A stretch of DNA of 18,150 nt, taken from NCBI GenBank assembly GCA_043820985.1, contig JBDRDH010000128.1, positions 1 to 18,150 on the forward strand, read 5' to 3'. Every line of letters starts with the position of its first letter. Positions within the stretch are counted from its first letter, which is position 1. Positions 15,501-18,150 of this stretch are shown piece after piece. The DNA comes from JAAYXS01 sp043820985. Lineage in GTDB: Bacteria > Planctomycetota > Phycisphaerae > UBA1845 > Fen-1342. A program made the translations under genes and the position numbers. The notes under the pieces were generated by a model, which saw only the letters and a program-made list of their open reading frames with translations, was not told where the DNA came from and made no database searches.

Positions 15501-16491
15501 GTTGACGAATCGTTACTTGCGGCTGCAGTCCGGTCTTACAAAGAAGGCTGTGGCGAAAAAAGCACGCATGGCGGTGCGTTCAACAGGATATATCCCCAAA
15601 ATTGTTGACCCCGCTCCGGATGGAAATAGCTTCCTCGTTCGGGATGTAGACTTGCGAAGACGGTTGCGCGCCTGTATCGACGAGTGGTGTACCGAGGCTG
15701 GCAACGGTCGCGACGCTGATTCGTTCACGGACAAAGACGTCAAGGAGATGGCTAAGATCGGACGCTTCCGTCAGGTCTCCAAAGTACCTATCAAGAGCGT
15801 AGTACTGAAACGCACGATGGCAGACCCCATTGTAATCGCCCGCAAGCGATGGGACGCTGCTACAGGGACCATGAAGCCGGAGATGAATCCCAATGACCCT
15901 ACGGATCCGCATCCCATTACGCGACGTGTGTACGAAGGACGCAATAACCATCACATCGAGGTGCGTGAAAACGAATCGGGGGAGTGGTCGGGTTTGATCG
16001 TTGATGCCTTCACTGCCGTGGGGCGCAACGCAGCGCGTCTCCGAGCATGGAAGGCTGCCGGTGTTCCAACCGCGAAAACCCTAAGAAATCTCACCGAGTC
16101 GGACCGAAAAAAACATAACGCAATAACCGCACGGATTAACGCCGAGCATCCCATCGTAGACCGAGCCGACAACGACGATGGCCAATTCGTCATGTCGCTT
16201 GCCGAGGGCGAAACCGTACACATGCGCCATCCCAAGACCGACGAGTCCAGTTACTTCGTGGTTTTCAAACTCGACAAGCCGCATAAGGTCCATTTCCAAC
16301 ACCATCTGGACGCGCGTAGGGATTCGGGACGGAAAGACGAAGACAATAAGATGATTCCTGGTTCAAAGCGCGAGGACATTGCCGTCACCGCCGCGGACTT
16401 GAAGCGCAAGTGTTCGTTTGCCGACGGCACGCCGCCATACAAGGTCCGCGTTAGCCCGCTTGGCAAGGTGCGCAAGCTCGAAAAGGACTGA
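12592..16491 (+). CDS. cas9: CRISPR-associated endonuclease Cas9, type II-C
   Basis: The 1299-residue protein starts at an ATG with GGGAGG 5 nt upstream. RuvC-I is ILGLDIGSNSVGSAWV (catalytic D8). An Arg-rich bridge helix follows at about 51-76. The recognition lobe runs to about 590 (with HLNQRRGALG and the RCSIHDMHAQHFRVIETVNN block). RuvC-II is VMIELARQ (E601). The HNH domain at about 655-745 has LEIDHIVPYSR (D687, H688) and the later N711 in EQNRGKS. RuvC-III is DDHRHHAIDALVIALTH (H835, D838). All catalytic residues are present, so both DNA strands should be cut. The C-terminal PAM-recognising part (about 880-1299) is long; many II-C Cas9 proteins total 1000-1100 residues. The enzyme uses crRNA-tracrRNA to cut invading DNA. 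cas1 follows 50 bp downstream. The minus-strand open frames inside it are shadows. Confidence 0.98.
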   Translation: MPAILGLDIGSNSVGSAWVNTDTRTIKLGASIFPAGVDETDTKRGAPINQERRQARSMRRSIARRAERKRRLRSVLANAGLLPTDPKELQALFDVNPWFLRRDALERELTPHEFGRVIVHLNQRRGALGVETNPNDPDEGKVKEAIDHLQEKMIERYAPLDQHKALRGNEEFRRWATDNAITIGRYMADEMDDRRIAISGTNADYVQNPIRNRRDSFEFHADRALVRAEFARVWEKQRSFDGPLAQLLTDELRLELDAPGGDQTWRQKGAIFGQRQTYWNTGTLGRCDLEPTDHRCSIHDMHAQHFRVIETVNNIRIQRRGQRSDEGLMPEQRDLVIAALRRQKTGSIATIRKALGIDKARLKKQDLSEDYYTLNIERDEQREINTDRFYREIVHGVFGEEQWLAMTPRQRESVNRALLKFDKDTDGHTDRLKSGAQAWWGLDESNALKLVDAWKACGRSDKRLRMSRQAIINILPYMKKHDADNDRWPTQIEAKQMFAEDPDSGATPEQRIRYAHSLTDKLCDIILKQVGGEVGEYERLLRLRDSTRKERHYLARHPEELLPPAPMLANPVVRKAIHEVRRHVIAYLREFGGPPDRVMIELARQARQSERVRDATLARNRNREAIRKRITSEYDLAGLTPNQQRTAQERVILCRQQRRVCAYTGKSITDRQAALGQTDDGRRLEIDHIVPYSRCGDNSLNNKVLCYVEQNRGKSSKTPCEWWGDQFDERIQPLAFMDGFKPDRTDYFTKRDYARKWDNLTREIRPEDEWKSSQLTDTAYAARQVMAYLRDTLFAGRQDRDHGVFETNGRYTAILRRDWGLVGEEGKSRDDHRHHAIDALVIALTHPRDLLPKLARSEYEREEYHDRTGYWPKRTPSPPPWPPIPKDADEEQREKAVAEFRAPIMRERENLIVSHRPVKRRLVGAFHKETLFGTIPQDDQQFTCRKSVEALKPGYLKLPRPETEKEAIARLTNRYLRLQSGLTKKAVAKKARMAVRSTGYIPKIVDPAPDGNSFLVRDVDLRRRLRACIDEWCTEAGNGRDADSFTDKDVKEMAKIGRFRQVSKVPIKSVVLKRTMADPIVIARKRWDAATGTMKPEMNPNDPTDPHPITRRVYEGRNNHHIEVRENESGEWSGLIVDAFTAVGRNAARLRAWKAAGVPTAKTLRNLTESDRKKHNAITARINAEHPIVDRADNDDGQFVMSLAEGETVHMRHPKTDESSYFVVFKLDKPHKVHFQHHLDARRDSGRKDEDNKMIPGSKREDIAVTAADLKRKCSFADGTPPYKVRVSPLGKVRKLEKD

Positions 16492-16504
16492 ATTAGCTGT
16501 GCTC

Positions 16505-16543
16505 ATACCGCCGATAGGTCCTATAAGGACCGCCGGCGGGTAT
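16505..16543 (+). promoter_or_regulatory. Nested hairpin covering the cas1 start codon
   Basis: ATACCGCCG (16505-16513) pairs with CGGCGGGTAT (16534-16543, one bulged G), and inside it GGTCC (16517-16521) pairs with GGACC (16527-16531) around TATAA. The outer strand includes the first two bases of the cas1 ATG (16542). In the cas9-cas1 mRNA this would hide the start codon and could lower Cas1 output relative to Cas9. Confidence 0.5.
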
Positions 16544-17516
16544 GATCAAACGCACCATCGAAATCTCGCAACAGCCCATGCACCTCACCGCCCGTAATGG
16601 GCAATTGCTACTCTTGCGCAAGGACGAGCCTGCCACGCGGCTGCCCGCCAATCCGCCGAATCTCGCCGCCAGCATTCCATGCGAGGACATCGGCGTCGTA
16701 ATGGTCGAACACTCCGGCACCACCTTCTCCCACGCGGCCCTATCCACACTGCTGGCCAACGACGCCGCCCTGGTAATCTGCGGCCGCGATCACCTGCCTT
16801 GCGGTATGATCCTGCCCATCGCCGACCACAGCGAGATCGTCCACCGACTCCACCAGCAGATCGAAATCAAGAAGCCGCTACGCAAACAACTCTGGAAGCA
16901 GATCGTCCAGGAGAAAATTCGCGCACAAGCCGCCAATCTGCCGCAGGGGTCGTCAGTTCGCTCGCACCTGCTCGCCCTGGCACGCAACGTCCGTTCCGGC
17001 GATCCATCAAATGTCGAGGCCCAGGCCGCACGCGCCTACTGGCGAGTATGGCTGGAACGCGACGAAGGCGACATAAATACTCGCGATTTTCGACGCGATC
17101 CCGCCGGCGACCCGCCCAACAACCTGCTCAACTACGGCTACGCCATCATGCGCGCCGCCGTCGCCCGGGCCATCGTGTCCGCCGGCCTGAATCCGGCGTT
17201 GGGTATCCATCACAGTCACCGCGCGAACGCCTTTTGCCTGGCTGACGATCTTATGGAACCCCTGCGGCCGATTGTCGATGACCAGGCCCGCGAGCTTTTC
17301 AACAGCGGTTGCGAAGAACTGACGCCACCAACCAAGGCTGCCTTACTCGAACTTTTAACGGTACGTGTCCGCACCGGCGACACCAAGGGGCCGCTAATGG
17401 TAGGTCTGCATCGCCTGGTGGCGTCGTTGGTGCGCTGCTATGAGGGTGTCGAAAAACGCTTGATTATTCCAGTCGCATGCGTTGACGAAGAGGAGCACAC
17501 TGCATCCGGAGACTGA
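16542..17516 (+). CDS. cas1: CRISPR-associated endonuclease Cas1, type II
   Basis: The 324-residue protein has the Cas1 layout: N-terminal beta domain (TARNGQLLLLRKD, IPCEDIGVVMVEHSGTTFSH), then the helical catalytic domain with metal ligands E159 (NVEAQAARAYW), H224 (GIHHSHRANAF) and E239 (ADDLMEPLRP). Together with Cas2 it cuts and inserts new spacers at the leader end of the array. Length and motifs fit type II Cas1. It lies 50 bp after cas9, on the same strand, and its ATG is inside a nested hairpin. A weak AAGGA stands 12 nt before the start; no better start is near. The C-terminus (VACVDEEEHTASGD) is acidic and passes into a 58-bp gap before cas2. Confidence 0.97.
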   Translation: MIKRTIEISQQPMHLTARNGQLLLLRKDEPATRLPANPPNLAASIPCEDIGVVMVEHSGTTFSHAALSTLLANDAALVICGRDHLPCGMILPIADHSEIVHRLHQQIEIKKPLRKQLWKQIVQEKIRAQAANLPQGSSVRSHLLALARNVRSGDPSNVEAQAARAYWRVWLERDEGDINTRDFRRDPAGDPPNNLLNYGYAIMRAAVARAIVSAGLNPALGIHHSHRANAFCLADDLMEPLRPIVDDQARELFNSGCEELTPPTKAALLELLTVRVRTGDTKGPLMVGLHRLVASLVRCYEGVEKRLIIPVACVDEEEHTASGD

Positions 17517-17574
17517 ATTGTGCGGTCAAAAACACTGGAATCCAAGGCACCTTGGCCATGTGGCCCTTTCAATC

Positions 17575-17904
17575 ATGTTGATTAGCGGGTATCGTTGTAT
17601 GTGGGTGTTGGCGATGTTCGATTTGCCGACCGATACGAAGAAGGCCCGCCGTGCATACACGCAATTCCGCAAATCCCTCCTCCAGGATGGCTTCACCCGG
17701 ATGCAGTACTCCGTCTACATCCGCCATTGTGCCAGTGAGGAAAACGCCGGCGTACATGTCGAACGCGTGCAAGCTTCGCTGCCCGACGACGGCGAGGTTC
17801 GAGTGCTGTCAATTACCGATAAACAGTTCGAACGCATGCACATTTTTTGGGGTAAAATGCGCAAACCTGCCGAAGCGCCCCCCCGGCAACTCGAACTTTT
17901 CTAA
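17575..17904 (+). CDS. cas2: CRISPR-associated protein Cas2, type II
   Basis: I place the start at the ATG at 17575 (109 residues) because type II Cas2 proteins begin with a short M-x-SGYR-xMW segment; here it is MLISGYRCMWVLAMFDLPTD. An in-frame upstream ATG at 17482 would overlap the end of cas1 and add 31 residues unlike the family. The core continues with AYTQFRKSLLQDGF, MQYSVYIRHCASEENA, VRVLSITDKQF and the usual ending PPRQLELF. D12 or D15 in the first strand region (FDLPTD) is the conserved acidic position. Cas2 dimers hold two Cas1 dimers in the integration complex. There is no Shine-Dalgarno before 17575, and the gap from cas1 carries a CCAAGG/CCTTGG dyad (17542-17555). csn2 and cas4 are absent. 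Confidence 0.93.
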   Translation: MLISGYRCMWVLAMFDLPTDTKKARRAYTQFRKSLLQDGFTRMQYSVYIRHCASEENAGVHVERVQASLPDDGEVRVLSITDKQFERMHIFWGKMRKPAEAPPRQLELF

Positions 17905-17952
17905 CTTAACTCTCTTGCAACCTCCTATCTTCCAGCGGCTTGCGGGCGAGGC

Positions 17953-18150
17953 AGTGTAACCGATCCCAGCCCGTGAGCAATCCGCAACATACCGCGACGA
18001 TTACTATCGCACAACTTCAGTGTAACCGATCCCAGCCCGTGAGCAATCCGCAACAAGTTCGTCTCGCGGCCGTCTAGCAGGAAAAGTGTAACCGATCCCA
18101 GCCCGTGAGCAATCCGCAACCAGCAACTCGCCCGGTTCCGGGGTTGCACC
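17953..18150 (-). CRISPR. Type II-C CRISPR array, truncated by window end
   Basis: Three identical 36-bp repeats at 17953-17988, 18019-18054 and 18085-18120 (plus strand begins AGTGTAACCGATCCCAGC, ends GAGCAATCCGCAAC), each followed by a 30-nt spacer (17989-18018, 18055-18084, 18121-18150). The window ends exactly at the end of spacer 3, so the array probably goes on. The reverse complement starts GTTGCGG, the usual 5' end of type II repeats, and ends TTACACT; so I assign transcription to the minus strand. The 48 bp between cas2 and the first repeat show no terminator. The three spacers show no match I can see elsewhere in the window. Confidence 0.97.
18085..18113 (-). promoter_or_regulatory. 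Promoter-like element inside each CRISPR repeat
   Basis: On the minus strand each repeat contains TTGCTC, 16 nt, then TACACT at its 3' end (here 18112-18107 and 18090-18085; same place in the other two repeats). II-C arrays such as that of Neisseria carry -10 boxes in the repeat end and start each crRNA within a spacer; this repeat fits that model and adds a possible -35. Confidence 0.5.

Noticed and set aside
12689..15954. Several 60-240-residue minus-strand frames inside cas9
   Set aside because: cas9 motifs are continuous across the region; the frames arise from GC-rich codon bias and have no domains.
12246..17904. CRISPR locus as a recently acquired island bounded by tRNA attachment sites
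   Set aside because: No integrase, no copy of the tRNA 3' end and no obvious composition shift are visible in the window.
17925..18149. Minus-strand open frame with a repeated LRIAHGLGSVTL peptide
   Set aside because: It is the translation of the CRISPR repeats; its 22-residue period equals the 66-nt repeat-spacer unit.

Overview
The window looks like a chromosome segment of a Planctomycetota bacterium. This is an inference from several signs: tandem ECF sigma/anti-sigma units with secreted cargo, short lipoproteins with PKD and LamG folds, a DUF362 protein, and gene-free DNA full of the short dispersed repeats often seen in that phylum (they mistranslate as PSPERQRAG-like and LRALRLSAV-like peptides). 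No rRNA or species-level marker is present, so the assignment stays at phylum level.

Left part (1-8550). A partial DUF362 gene and two small exported Ser/Ala/Gly-rich repeat proteins lie on the minus strand. Next come two ECF sigma factor modules pointing at each other. The plus-strand module (2812-4614) is sigma factor, membrane protein with a likely anti-sigma role, and small exported protein. The minus-strand module (8010-4622) is sigma factor, zinc-type membrane anti-sigma factor, and a large exported PDZ protein. The two modules end only 7 bp apart. smpB diverges from the second sigma gene.

Middle part (8551-12320). Two minus-strand lipoprotein genes are followed by about 0.8 kb without genes. 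That stretch holds two families of dispersed repeats and two tandem arrays with an exact 7-nt period. An elongator-type tRNA-Met(CAT) with its own likely promoter closes this part.

Right part (12321-18150). This is a compact type II-C CRISPR-Cas locus: cas9 (1299 codons), cas1, cas2, then an array of 36-bp repeats and 30-bp spacers that runs off the right edge after three units. There is no csn2 or cas4. Upstream of cas9, on the opposite strand, I find a convincing but unannotated tracrRNA of about 115 nt. It has a nearly full-length anti-repeat whose differences from the CRISPR repeat mostly keep G-U pairing, a UUCG-capped hairpin and an intrinsic terminator. Its promoter interleaves face to face with the likely cas9 promoter. 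Each CRISPR repeat carries a promoter-like element firing on the minus strand, so crRNAs are probably made toward the cas operon. The cas1 start codon lies in a hairpin. The expected working order is: Cas1-Cas2 add spacers, the repeats transcribe short crRNAs, the tracrRNA pairs with their repeat part, and Cas9 carries the duplex to cut DNA with HNH and RuvC sites that are both intact here.

Several minus-strand genes end in strong hairpins without a U-tract, which may be the local terminator style.
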